Virus record (IMG/VR): IMGVR_UViG_3300029787_000159
Span: 1-35,949 of that record
Reading direction: 5' to 3' (one strand)
Length of the DNA: 35,949 bases
Source of the DNA: a virus
The notes beneath the pieces are model-generated. The model had not been told where the DNA came from, did no database searches, and worked only from the letters and a program-made list of their open reading frames with translations. Positions 1 through 6,873 of the stretch are shown here, in pieces. The position numbers and the translations under genes were made by a program. Numbering within the stretch: the stretch's first letter is position 1; every line of letters begins with the position of its first letter.

Positions 1-876
1 TAATTCATTCAGTAATGTTTTAAAATGCCCACTATGTGCACCTGCTGTAGGGTATTCTTTAATAATTAAATTACCTTCAAAATCTTTGATCTCTTCGTAA
101 ATTTCTTGCTTAAAATTCTTAATATCGGATAACGGAAAGCCTGTGATACAGCTGTCATAACGATTTGCGATCACAGTATCTTGTAGCTCTAATGTATACT
201 GAACTACGGTTTTACCCTCACGTAACGCGGCGGCTCCAAGATGAACTAACACCATACTCTTGCCTGCGCCAGTCGGGGCAATCACAACACCCAACTCGCT
301 CTTACCTAAGCCCCCGCCAACAATTGCATCGATATCTTTCCAGCCAGTTGTAATTGGGTTTCTGTGCTTGGGCATAAACCGTTCTTCAAAATCCGCCATG
401 TAATCATAGCCAAAGTTGTTCTCAGAACCAAGCTTAAGTGAGTCGTTAATGACCTTAGAAATTTCATCAAATGAACAAGACTGAAGCAGTCCAACGGACT
501 TCATCATAGCTTCTTTAAGGTTCTGCTTGCGACAAAAATCTAGCGAAGTTTCCTTAATGTAATCATTGTCTTGAAGCTCGCGAGTGTGGATTCGTGCAAA
601 ATATTCACGCACTTGCTTTTGGATTACTTCATCTTCACTTTCAAGCTCGGTTCGCACGATTGTAACCATCGCTTCTACTGAGGGGTGGGTGTTGTATTTA
701 GCCCTGTATGTTACAATCTTCCGCAGAAAAACCTGAAGGTATTCCAATTCTAAAAAGTTAATGTCCAGCACCTCTGTGATTTGATCCGCGAACGGTCTAT
801 CCTCAAAGATAAGTTGAACAAGTCCCTCTTGAAAGGTTTTTCCATACCTTCCGAAGTTTGTTTTTTCTGCGATCAT
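1..876 (-). CDS. DnaB/gp41-like replicative helicase (3' end cut by window)
   Basis: Probable hexameric replicative DNA helicase that unwinds the fork. The 292 visible residues hold a DnaB-like helical N-terminal half and the start of the RecA-type ATPase domain. The Walker A motif APTGAGKS is at about residues 200-207, followed by VVQYTLELQDTVIANRYDS, matching the DnaB family's 'SLEM..R' region. The reading frame is open to position 1, so the Walker B and C-terminal parts lie outside. The ATG at 876 follows GAGGG by 5 bases. A sigma70-like promoter lies directly upstream (900-927), so the gene can be expressed separately from the exonuclease operon before it. T4 gp41 is the functional equivalent; sequence alone does not separate gp41 from DnaB ancestry. 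Confidence 0.88.
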   Translation of the reverse strand, partial: MIAEKTNFGRYGKTFQEGLVQLIFEDRPFADQITEVLDINFLELEYLQVFLRKIVTYRAKYNTHPSVEAMVTIVRTELESEDEVIQKQVREYFARIHTRELQDNDYIKETSLDFCRKQNLKEAMMKSVGLLQSCSFDEISKVINDSLKLGSENNFGYDYMADFEERFMPKHRNPITTGWKDIDAIVGGGLGKSELGVVIAPTGAGKSMVLVHLGAAALREGKTVVQYTLELQDTVIANRYDSCITGFPLSDIKNFKQEIYEEIKDFEGNLIIKEYPTAGAHSGHFKTLLNEL

Positions 877-899
877 TAATGCCCTCAGTATGTTTTGTA

Positions 900-927
900 A
901 TTATATCCGATCTACCCCGAATGTCAA
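900..927 (-). promoter_or_regulatory. sigma70-like promoter for the helicase gene
   Basis: On the minus strand, TTGACA (927-922), a 16-base spacer, then TATAAT (905-900). Both boxes match the consensus exactly. The site lies in the 65-base gap between the exonuclease stop (942) and the helicase ATG (876). Such boxes suggest recognition by unmodified host RNA polymerase, so early expression. Confidence 0.85.
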
Positions 928-941
928 GGCAAAACGAAATT

Positions 942-1934
942 TTATTCACTTGCGTTGTCAGCGCACTCATAGTTAATTTTGTTTAATTGTGATTTGAGAT
1001 CTTCCCAATTCAACTCACCGAATCCGTCTTCCCGCATCATACGAATCAGCTCTGTCCTATTGAAATCACACTCAAAATTTTCTACAGCCTCTTGTGTAAA
1101 CTGCTTTGCCTGTACAGACATTTGAGGCGCGTAAAGTTGCATCATTTTATAGTTATGTTCCACCAAGTTTTTATTGTCAATCACGTTATTAAAGAATTGA
1201 ACACGTGATCCTTTTCTACTTTTAATACAATGATCAATAACGTCTGGGATATTATAGTCTTTGTCTTCGCCAAGGAACGGAAGTCGCTTTTGGATTGTTT
1301 TCAATCCGGCGCCCTTAATCCCTGGCAAGTTATCAGATGCGTCTCCAGCCATTGCCCGCGCCAGTGCCATATTGCGAGGGTGAACGCCGGTCGTTTCTAC
1401 AATGCGCTTTGTATTTAGCATCTCATTCACAGTTGGGCGCCAAAGTACAGTTTCTTCATCACATAACTGCATGAAATCCTTATCATTTGACACAATAATT
1501 TTCTGCCAGCCATCGTAATGCTTCATCTGTGTAACGTATGAAATAATATCATCAGCTTCTATCTGAGGAATTAAAACTTGGATGATTGGCATCTCGTTCA
1601 TGTATTCAATGATGCGTCTTTGCTGCCACATCTTATTGGCAAGCTCCTCATCTTCCGTCAGGTTGCGAATAGCGCGATTAAGGCGGATAGGCTTTCTGCC
1701 TGCCTTGTAGTTCTTGTCCATAGTCTTGCGCTTGCGGGATCCATCTGGGCCATCCCATGCAATAATAATATTATCAGGCTTTGTTTCCCGAACAAGCTTC
1801 TGTAAAATTTTGATAAACCCCTTCAGCCCACCAATCGGCTGTCCATTGGTAGACAATGACGGATCCACGATGTAAGCACGTAGGTATGCATTTAACGCGT
1901 CAATAATTAATACTCTCTTCATTGCTTCACTCAT
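942..1934 (-). CDS. 5'-3' exonuclease / flap endonuclease (T4 RNase H-like)
   Basis: Predicted 330-aa PIN/FEN-family nuclease that removes RNA primers and 5' flaps during lagging-strand synthesis. Acidic metal-binding clusters are visible in order: LIIDALNAY near the N-terminus, IIAWDGPDG, a basic arch (RKRKTMDKNYKAGRK), IEADDIISY and IVSNDKDFMQL. Then comes the helix-hairpin-helix GDASDNLPGIKGAGLKT typical of the family. Length is close to T4 RNase H (305 aa). I chose the ATG at 1934 (7 bases after GAGGAG) over a TTG at 1937; another ATG at 1922 begins the conserved core MKRVLIID. It overlaps the preceding 55-aa gene by 8 bases. Last gene of the deaminase/uvdE operon. Confidence 0.88.
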   Translation of the reverse strand: MSEAMKRVLIIDALNAYLRAYIVDPSLSTNGQPIGGLKGFIKILQKLVRETKPDNIIIAWDGPDGSRKRKTMDKNYKAGRKPIRLNRAIRNLTEDEELANKMWQQRRIIEYMNEMPIIQVLIPQIEADDIISYVTQMKHYDGWQKIIVSNDKDFMQLCDEETVLWRPTVNEMLNTKRIVETTGVHPRNMALARAMAGDASDNLPGIKGAGLKTIQKRLPFLGEDKDYNIPDVIDHCIKSRKGSRVQFFNNVIDNKNLVEHNYKMMQLYAPQMSVQAKQFTQEAVENFECDFNRTELIRMMREDGFGELNWEDLKSQLNKINYECADNASE

Positions 1935-2094
1935 CAATCTGCTCCTCTAATTGAGTAATTTGTTCTGCAATACCTGCCAATGCGCGCAAATTACCATTAC
2001 GTTGGTATTGCATTGCTTTCTCTTGTAGCTTTGCTATCTTTTTTCTAATTTTATTTTGCTTTCTTTTATTTAAAAAATCATTGAAAAATTTCAC
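1927..2094 (-). CDS. 55-aa protein, DUF6435-like
   Basis: Small gene starting with GTG at 2094, which overlaps the uvdE stop in a GTGA tetranucleotide. It ends inside the start of the exonuclease gene. An AGGTGG Shine-Dalgarno lies just upstream within the last uvdE codons. The product is a basic helix followed by a coiled-coil-like segment (AKLQEKAMQYQRNGNLRALA, then EQITQLEEQID). The spacing of K-LQ-K-A---QRNG--R--A-----I--LE resembles small DUF6435 proteins as I remember them; a profile search would settle this. The function of that family is unknown. The tight overlaps on both sides are the main evidence that the gene is real. Confidence 0.72.
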   Translation of the reverse strand: MKFFNDFLNKRKQNKIRKKIAKLQEKAMQYQRNGNLRALAGIAEQITQLEEQIDE

Positions 2095-3026
2095 ACTGCC
2101 ACCTTTTGATTTAGTATATCACGATATCGCAACAACGCCAACTCCTTGTGCTTAGCCTCGATCATAACATCGATACAGTGCCCGTAATCATTGAATTCGT
2201 TTATTACGTAATCTGAGTGTGCTTGAGGTTTGATCTTAGGATTATTGTACTCTACTGAACGTGACTCTGCATAGTGCACAACGGGAATAATCATCTGTGG
2301 CCACGTGGACAATGCCATTTCTAGTGCCTCTTGTTCTGTTTGCCCGCCTGGGTGTAACATATGGTGATGATAGTCGAACACAATTGGGATACCAATACGC
2401 TTGTACACACCTTCGTACAGCTCCTTTGTGGAGTAGAGCGAAGCTTTGTCGTCGTTCTCGACAGTCAAGCGTGTACGCACATTTTCCGGCAGACGTTCAA
2501 AATTGCGACAGAAAGTATCAAGAGCTACTGGCTTGTTTCCGTATGCGGCACCAACATGGATGTTAAGTTTAGCATAGGGTGTGCGAGGCAAACCAATCAT
2601 ATCAAACAAATCGCCGTGTACCTTAAGATCCTTGTATGTCAGCTGAAACACGCGCTCCTTGGGAGACGCGAGCTTGTTGAACGGACCAGGATGTGAAGTC
2701 AGACGCATGTTGTGTTTTCTGGCAAAGTTGCCGGCTCGCTTGCAAGCAGCAAGAATAGCGCCATAGTCTGGTAGCTCCTCCATTTGATATTCGCTAGCCC
2801 AAGGGATCATATCCGATGACAGACGATAGAAGTAAATGTTGTTCTCAAGATTCCACTCCAAGATTGTGTTGAGATCTCGCACGTTCTGTAGAGCAAGTTC
2901 TGATGCATACTCAATGCCTTTCTCTTGGAATGTGCGCTTGATCATAGTTCTGTTAGTAGTGATACGTTGCTTCTTAGGACGATCGGAGAACGTCTTGTTG
3001 ATGCACGCATAGCCATAGTTTCTCAT
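2091..3026 (-). CDS. uvdE: UV damage endonuclease (UvdE/UvsE family)
   Basis: 311-aa TIM-barrel endonuclease expected to nick DNA 5' to UV photoproducts and start excision repair of phage DNA. The family's metal-binding and catalytic motifs are all visible: SHPGPF (H112), NIHVGAAYGNK (H157), VENDD (E190), FDYHHH (D218, H220-222), HYAESR (H251), QAHSDYV (H270) and DVMIEAKHKE (E290). Length matches bacterial UvdE, so it looks intact. The ATG at 3026 follows GGGAG and overlaps the deaminase stop (ATGA). T4 fills this role with the unrelated glycosylase DenV, so this is a different solution to the same problem. It lies in a sigma70-driven, probably early operon. Confidence 0.95.
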   Translation of the reverse strand: MRNYGYACINKTFSDRPKKQRITTNRTMIKRTFQEKGIEYASELALQNVRDLNTILEWNLENNIYFYRLSSDMIPWASEYQMEELPDYGAILAACKRAGNFARKHNMRLTSHPGPFNKLASPKERVFQLTYKDLKVHGDLFDMIGLPRTPYAKLNIHVGAAYGNKPVALDTFCRNFERLPENVRTRLTVENDDKASLYSTKELYEGVYKRIGIPIVFDYHHHMLHPGGQTEQEALEMALSTWPQMIIPVVHYAESRSVEYNNPKIKPQAHSDYVINEFNDYGHCIDVMIEAKHKELALLRYRDILNQKVAV

Positions 3027-3433
3027 AATTTGTAGCTCCCTGCAAATTTACTGTTGATGGTAAAAACAACCCGCTTAATACCTACATACCGCATTGCTGC
3101 CTCGCACATAGGACATGGTTTTGATAACTTGTAATCATCTTGTTTGCCTATTCTTGCCACATACACTGTAGCTCCATAAGTAAGCTTTCTATCTACACCT
3201 AGTATAGCACCAAGTTCTGCGTGAACGGTAGCATTTCCTTTATCTTTTTTACGAAAACGCATTCCGAACGCACAATAACTATTTTTGTTAATACTAGTGT
3301 TGATGACAGATCCGCCTTTAACCAGCACAGCGCCGTGACGGTAATCCTCGTCCGACTGTTGTGCTACTTTCTTGGCGTGCTCAAGATAGCGACCTACACG
3401 ACCCCTATACTCATGAATCTTGTCTGCCGACAA
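3023..3433 (-). CDS. Cytidine/deoxycytidylate deaminase family protein
   Basis: 136-aa zinc-dependent deaminase, probably converting dCMP to dUMP to feed dTTP synthesis. The motif VHAELG (H71, E73) and SKPCPMCEAAMRY (C107, C110) form the family's H-A-E / P-C-x2-C zinc site with its catalytic glutamate. The start is a TTG at 3433, since no ATG occurs before residue 58; a GAGGGGG Shine-Dalgarno precedes it by 5 bases. The first gene after promoter 3458-3486, it heads the deaminase/uvdE/small protein/exonuclease unit, all with short overlaps. It could instead act on free cytidine or on nucleic acid; dCMP is favoured only because phages commonly carry dCMP deaminases. Confidence 0.85.
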   Translation of the reverse strand: MSADKIHEYRGRVGRYLEHAKKVAQQSDEDYRHGAVLVKGGSVINTSINKNSYCAFGMRFRKKDKGNATVHAELGAILGVDRKLTYGATVYVARIGKQDDYKLSKPCPMCEAAMRYVGIKRVVFTINSKFAGSYKL

Positions 3434-3438
3434 AATAA

Positions 3439-3477
3439 CCCCCTCAAGTTATATTCTATTATAACTGTTTGAGGGGG
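3439..3477. repeat. Long inverted repeat around the deaminase promoter -10 box
   Basis: CCCCCTCAA (3439-3447) pairs exactly with TTGAGGGGG (3469-3477). An inner GTTATA (3448-3453) pairs with TATAAC (3460-3465), leaving a 3-base bulge. The dyad encloses the -10 box and likely start site. One arm also contains the GAGGGGG Shine-Dalgarno of the deaminase gene. It could be an operator for a repressor or activator. As only one arm would be in the mRNA, a terminator role for this operon is unlikely. Confidence 0.7.
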
Positions 3478-3486
3478 CTAGGTCAA
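3458..3486 (-). promoter_or_regulatory. sigma70-like promoter for the deaminase/uvdE operon
   Basis: Minus strand: TTGACC (3486-3481), 17-base spacer, TATAAT (3463-3458). Predicted start near 3451, giving a leader of about 18 bases. It lies just after the stop of the His-rich gene (3496) and is surrounded by the inverted repeat 3439-3477. Confidence 0.88.
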
Positions 3487-3495
3487 GAGTTTTTT

Positions 3496-3804
3496 TTAAA
3501 ATCTGAAAACTACTACCCACTGTCCACGATGGTGATTCCATCGCCACATTAAATGCGGTCTGTGGTGTGTCATTACCCAGTGCCCTTGATAGAAATATAC
3601 CGAGTGTGCTGTCCTTGCGCGCGGAGGAGGTGCAGGGCGAGCAACATTATAAGAATGATGCCTGTGTCTCGGATGAGCATGAGTACGTCTTTGGTGCGAA
3701 TGGTGTGTATGCTGACGTGCGTGTGTGTGAGGGCGACGAGCCTTGTGTGCTTCCGCGACATTAAGTTGCGTTGCTAATAGTAATGTTGTGAATAATGAAA
3801 CCAT
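3496..3804 (-). CDS. Small secreted histidine-rich protein
   Basis: 102 aa. The first ~19 residues (MVSLFTTLLLATQLNVAEA) look like a cleavable signal peptide, though without N-terminal Lys/Arg. The mature part is extreme: 19 His in 102 residues, many in HTH, HSH and HRHH clusters with Arg and Pro. An aromatic C-terminal part follows, with WVMTHH, WRWNHH and GQWVVVF. The ATG at 3804 sits 6 bases after AAGGAG, and that Shine-Dalgarno overlaps the uvsX stop, so translation is probably coupled to uvsX. I do not recognise a family. Metal (Zn/Cu/Ni) binding in the periplasm is an inference from composition. A role at the cell envelope during infection is possible. Confidence 0.8.
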   Translation of the reverse strand: MVSLFTTLLLATQLNVAEAHKARRPHTHARQHTHHSHQRRTHAHPRHRHHSYNVARPAPPPRARTAHSVYFYQGHWVMTHHRPHLMWRWNHHRGQWVVVFRF

Positions 3805-3807
3805 GAT

Positions 3808-4950
3808 TTACTCCTTGTGTGGTACTGTTAGATCCTCTGGTTCAGCGTAGTAAGCATCAGCGCTTCCTTCGCGTTTATCAAACTTTTGGATTATCTCTTC
3901 GTCCATTAGACGCATGACCCTACTCTTAAATTCACTATCATCTGAAATTAATTGTGTCCATTTGGATGGTTGGAACTTTTTCTCGTAGTCTCCCATCTTT
4001 AACGTATACCACGCACCAGCCGAAGTCAGATGCTCAGATGACTTAATCGCGTCAAACCAACTTTCTTCATCTCGGATACCAATCTCGTTACCCCACAGGA
4101 TGCGGAAGGCGCAGGATCTGCCCTGAGTACCAAAGCGAGACTTCTCAAGCTTGATCTTAACCTCCGATCCAATACGGAATCCCTTCTCGTCTACGACGAA
4201 CGAAGACTTAGCCTTGCGTCCGGTGAGCCAGATACGTAAAGAATAAGCATAATGCATAGCCTTCCCGCCTGGGGTAATATACGGAGTGGTCATCGCGACA
4301 ATGCGCGCTGTTGGCCCTTGTGGGATATTTGTCTTCAACTGATTAAGTACAATAAAAGTCGCCTGCTTATCCGCGATCGGGATGGTTAACTTAGACATGC
4401 CCTTTGCAAGAATACGTGCCTTCATAGCCATCGAGGATTGTGGGTTGAAGTCACCCTCAACATCAGAAACAGCGGGTGTAAATGCCAGCGAATCCCAAAT
4501 TAAAACAAGCTTCTCATCCGTAGCCCCCAGCAACTCCTCAATTGTTTCTAAGACAAACTCGACGGAGGATGCTTGAACATACATTAGTCGGCTCAAATCA
4601 CAGCCTGCTTCCTCTAGAAAAGTTGGATCGATTGCTGATTCAGAATCAAAATATACAACCAATTTTCCTTGCTTTTGAGCGTTGGCTGCGATTTGTGCAG
4701 CCATATAAGATTTACCTGTAGACTCCAACCCCGCAATTTCAGTTACCTTCCCCACGGGGATGCCTGCTCTTTGGCCCTTGCAAATAATGGAGTCAAGCCA
4801 TCGCGAGCCAGTTGGAATCCAATCTTTAACGGAGGTAGGATTGTCTCCGGTCAAATCGTGAGCGACATTTCTGCCGGCTTTCTTATTTACTAAGGTCATT
4901 AGATCTTGTAGTCCAACCCGACCTGCTTTTGTTTTTGTTTTCTTTGCCAT
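3808..4950 (-). CDS. uvsX: RecA/UvsX-like recombinase
   Basis: 380-aa strand-exchange ATPase for recombination-dependent replication and repair, acting on ssDNA together with the gp32-like SSB encoded just upstream. Walker A is GLESTGKS (residues 74-81, RecA GPESSGKT). The catalytic glutamate is in VVYFDSESAIDP (E104), Walker B in KLVLIWDSLA (147-156), and the loop-2/switch region includes FIVLNQLKTNI. Length is close to T4 UvsX (391 aa). ATG at 4950 preceded by AGAGGG. A terminator (4965-4997) lies between it and the lipoprotein gene and no separate promoter was seen, so expression may depend on readthrough from the strong ssb promoter. Confidence 0.93.
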   Translation of the reverse strand: MAKKTKTKAGRVGLQDLMTLVNKKAGRNVAHDLTGDNPTSVKDWIPTGSRWLDSIICKGQRAGIPVGKVTEIAGLESTGKSYMAAQIAANAQKQGKLVVYFDSESAIDPTFLEEAGCDLSRLMYVQASSVEFVLETIEELLGATDEKLVLIWDSLAFTPAVSDVEGDFNPQSSMAMKARILAKGMSKLTIPIADKQATFIVLNQLKTNIPQGPTARIVAMTTPYITPGGKAMHYAYSLRIWLTGRKAKSSFVVDEKGFRIGSEVKIKLEKSRFGTQGRSCAFRILWGNEIGIRDEESWFDAIKSSEHLTSAGAWYTLKMGDYEKKFQPSKWTQLISDDSEFKSRVMRLMDEEIIQKFDKREGSADAYYAEPEDLTVPHKE

Positions 4951-4964
4951 AAAGCCCTCTTGTT

Positions 4965-4997
4965 AAAAAAATGCGGCAGACTTTTGACCGGTCTGCC
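4965..4997 (-). terminator. Intrinsic terminator after the lipoprotein gene
   Basis: Read on the minus strand, GGCAGAC and GTCTGCC form a 7-bp stem with a 9-base loop, then GCA and a run of seven T. It is the strongest terminator in the replication region. It lies inside the ssb-to-uvsX transcription unit, so it probably attenuates. Confidence 0.8.
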
Positions 4998-5010
4998 AGC
5001 GGCTTTTGTT

Positions 5011-5109
5011 TTACTCAGCGGCGACTGCGGTGTCTTCGCCAGTGTCTTCATCAGCGTCTCCGCAACCGCTCATTAGAGCACATGCGGCGATTAGTACAAC
5101 GTACTTCAT
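5011..5109 (-). CDS. 32-aa acidic lipoprotein
   Basis: ATG at 5109 follows a strong AAAAGGAGG Shine-Dalgarno. The product begins with a short lipoprotein signal (MKYVVLIAACALMSGC), with the lipobox cysteine at residue 16. Then comes a 16-residue, acidic tail (GDADEDTGEDTAVAAE). The lipobox has Met at -3, which is less usual; Ser -2 and Gly -1 are typical. After processing it would be a lipid-anchored peptide of about 17 residues. Size recalls entericidins and phage superinfection-exclusion lipoproteins, but there is no sequence match I can claim. It is bracketed by two similar hairpins (4965-4997 and 5125-5158) within the ssb-uvsX unit, so it should be highly expressed. Confidence 0.8.
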   Translation of the reverse strand: MKYVVLIAACALMSGCGDADEDTGEDTAVAAE

Positions 5110-5124
5110 AATCCCTCCTTTTGG

Positions 5125-5158
5125 AAAATGTGGCAGAGTATTTTAGCCCCGCTCTGCC
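5125..5158 (-). terminator. Hairpin terminator-like site after ssb
   Basis: Minus strand: GGCAGAG, 13-base loop, CTCTGCC, then ACA and four T. Stem and flanks resemble the second hairpin at 4965-4997 (both ATGGCAGA-like, ending CTGCC-CA-TTTT). The weak T run suggests partial termination and graded expression: ssb highest, the lipoprotein and uvsX lower. Confidence 0.6.
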
Positions 5159-5185
5159 ATCGGTACTAGACTCACCTATTTATTA

Positions 5186-5956
5186 CTAGCCACTCATCAA
5201 TTCATCAAAAGCACGGTCAACATCGCTCTTACCATTGGCGGCGCCGTACTTGGCTGTCTCAGAAGAGCGACTTTCTGCGGAAGTATTTCCCGAAAGCTGC
5301 TCATCGAGGATTGCGTCGACCTGGGCTGGACTAAGACGATCAAATAGACCATCAAAGTCAGGCATGCGATCGAGGAGGGCGGGGATCGCTTCGCTATCTG
5401 CCAGGAGGGTGGACGTGTTTCGACGCATCTTTAGGTTTGTCTGAGGATACGCTCCAGGCTTGTTGGGCTTGGTGTAAGTAAGGGTAATATCTGTCCCTTC
5501 CTTAATATCGGTGATATCACCATACTCGGGATCCAAAATGTATCCCAAAAGTAGCTCATAAGCCTGCTTTCCGTAGCCGTAGACCTTGATACCCTCGTCT
5601 TCTCGACCACGAACAACAACTGGTGAGAAATAGCGGGTGCGCACAAAGAGTGACTTTGCAAGCTTCTTGCTTTCCTCGTCATTGTTGTCTACTCCCTCGC
5701 GCCATAGCGAAGAAGCAAATTCACATACGGGGCAATGCTCGCCAAAGTTGCGCTTTGGACAGAGGATTCCCCCGCGATGCTCGCCCACATTATAGTGGAA
5801 GAACATTTCCTTTAGTGGATCGCCATCATTCGTCGGCACGATCCGAATATCTGTATCGCCCTCATCTGGCTTAAACCAGGGTGAGTTTGCATCCTTGTTT
5901 CCTTCGCCGCGAAGGGATGCGAGCTTTCGTCGCATCAGTTCCATATCAATTCCCAT
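5186..5956 (-). CDS. gp32-like single-stranded DNA-binding protein
   Basis: 256-aa SSB of the T4 gp32 type that coats ssDNA at the fork and partners helicase, polymerase and UvsX. A basic N-terminal stretch (MRRKLASLRGEG) is followed by a zinc site resembling gp32's His-Cys3 pattern: H54 (or H60), C66, C75, C78 in CPKRNFGEHCPVC. The central region carries many aromatic residues, and the C-terminus is the expected acidic tail (DVDRAFDELMSG). The frame is open upstream to 6037, but the start is surely ATG 5956, 8 bases after AGGAG and downstream of the promoter at 6009-6037. Length is a little below T4 gp32 (301 aa). Confidence 0.92.
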   Translation of the reverse strand: MGIDMELMRRKLASLRGEGNKDANSPWFKPDEGDTDIRIVPTNDGDPLKEMFFHYNVGEHRGGILCPKRNFGEHCPVCEFASSLWREGVDNNDEESKKLAKSLFVRTRYFSPVVVRGREDEGIKVYGYGKQAYELLLGYILDPEYGDITDIKEGTDITLTYTKPNKPGAYPQTNLKMRRNTSTLLADSEAIPALLDRMPDFDGLFDRLSPAQVDAILDEQLSGNTSAESRSSETAKYGAANGKSDVDRAFDELMSG

Positions 5957-6008
5957 TTTAATTTCTCCTATTTGTTGGGTAAAGTAAATCAAGCTTTCCT
6001 TGATTTCT

Positions 6009-6037
6009 ATTGTATAACACTCAACGTAGCTTGTCAA
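6009..6037 (-). promoter_or_regulatory. sigma70-like promoter for ssb
   Basis: Minus strand: TTGACA (6037-6032), 17-base spacer, TACAAT (6014-6009). The stop codon TGA of the tubulin-like gene (6034-6036) lies inside the -35 box. The leader to the ssb ATG is about 46 bases. Confidence 0.88.
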
Positions 6038-6873
6038 GCGTATTGTTGTATTGCGTTAGTGTGGGCAACGCAGAGCCCAAAATCTTGATATTCTGTTTCA
6101 TAAATTGCATAAGAAATTTTACGAAATGCATTACGAGGCTTCTCTTTAAGCATGTCGACAATTTTCTTGTGCAATCCTCCTTCTTTTTCTAGTCTTTCTC
6201 TATTGATACATAAATAATAACATATGTCGCGGGACATGTCAAGCTCATAAAACCAATTTTCTTCTAAATTTTTTATGTTTACAGCACCATATGTTCTAAT
6301 GCGATTGATTTCAAGCGGCTTTGATGTCATGCCGATTTCTGGCTCTGCATGACTAAAATAATTAACATAATGAATCGTAGAAAAAATTGATTCATTAATT
6401 TTGTCATAATACAGCTTGATAGGTATATCTCCTAATGATTTCTCTATCATAACATTTGAAAGCACAGTGAAGCTTTTAAGCAGGCCTGATCTGGTATATT
6501 GTTGTAAAACACTAAACACTGCTTTGTCAACAAGTTTTGGTACTCCTGTCATCAAATCAGAGTCAGGGCAAATATAAAAAATATCAATCTTTTTATCTTT
6601 GATCTGCTCTAAAATGCCCAAGGAATAGTTCGAACTATATGAAGAACCGACAATAATAAATTGTACGTTTTCGTCAAGGTTGGCAAAGAACTTACTTACG
6701 TCTGGTATATTTTTTTCGTATTGTTCCGGATCTCCATAAGATTTAAGCTTGAACTTATATTTTGATCTTTTTTGAACACTACTGTTCATCATGTAAACAT
6801 TATAGTTCTTCGTTTGTTTAAATTTTTCTGCAATTTTTGATGCGGCAGATCCTAGGCCTATAATTGATATCAC
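6034..6873 (-). CDS. Degenerate tubulin/FtsZ-like protein
   Basis: 279 aa, start GTG 6873 overlapping the polymerase stop as GTGA. I read it as a divergent tubulin/FtsZ fold. The N-terminal strand-loop IIGLGSAASKIAEKF recalls FtsZ IGVGGGGSNAV. FIIVGSSYSSNYSLGILEQI (72-91) sits where the GTP signature GGGTGTG should be. FTVLSNVMIEK (135-145) matches 'LIvIPNdkLl'. YYDKINESIFSTI (155-167) matches the 'aF..aNdvL' helix. The C-terminal half, with a long helix and SYAIYETEYQDFGLCVAHTNAIQ, recalls the FtsZ C-domain. The glycine-rich GTP loop is lost, so GTPase activity is doubtful. This is inference from pattern and order, not a database match. Placement directly after the polymerase suggests a role at replication or in DNA positioning. 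Confidence 0.6.
   Translation of the reverse strand: MISIIGLGSAASKIAEKFKQTKNYNVYMMNSSVQKRSKYKFKLKSYGDPEQYEKNIPDVSKFFANLDENVQFIIVGSSYSSNYSLGILEQIKDKKIDIFYICPDSDLMTGVPKLVDKAVFSVLQQYTRSGLLKSFTVLSNVMIEKSLGDIPIKLYYDKINESIFSTIHYVNYFSHAEPEIGMTSKPLEINRIRTYGAVNIKNLEENWFYELDMSRDICYYLCINRERLEKEGGLHKKIVDMLKEKPRNAFRKISYAIYETEYQDFGLCVAHTNAIQQYA

Noticed and set aside
3553-3777. Several overlapping plus-strand frames across the His-rich gene
   Set aside because: They result from its repetitive His/Arg codons. The minus frame has a signal peptide and Shine-Dalgarno; the others do not.
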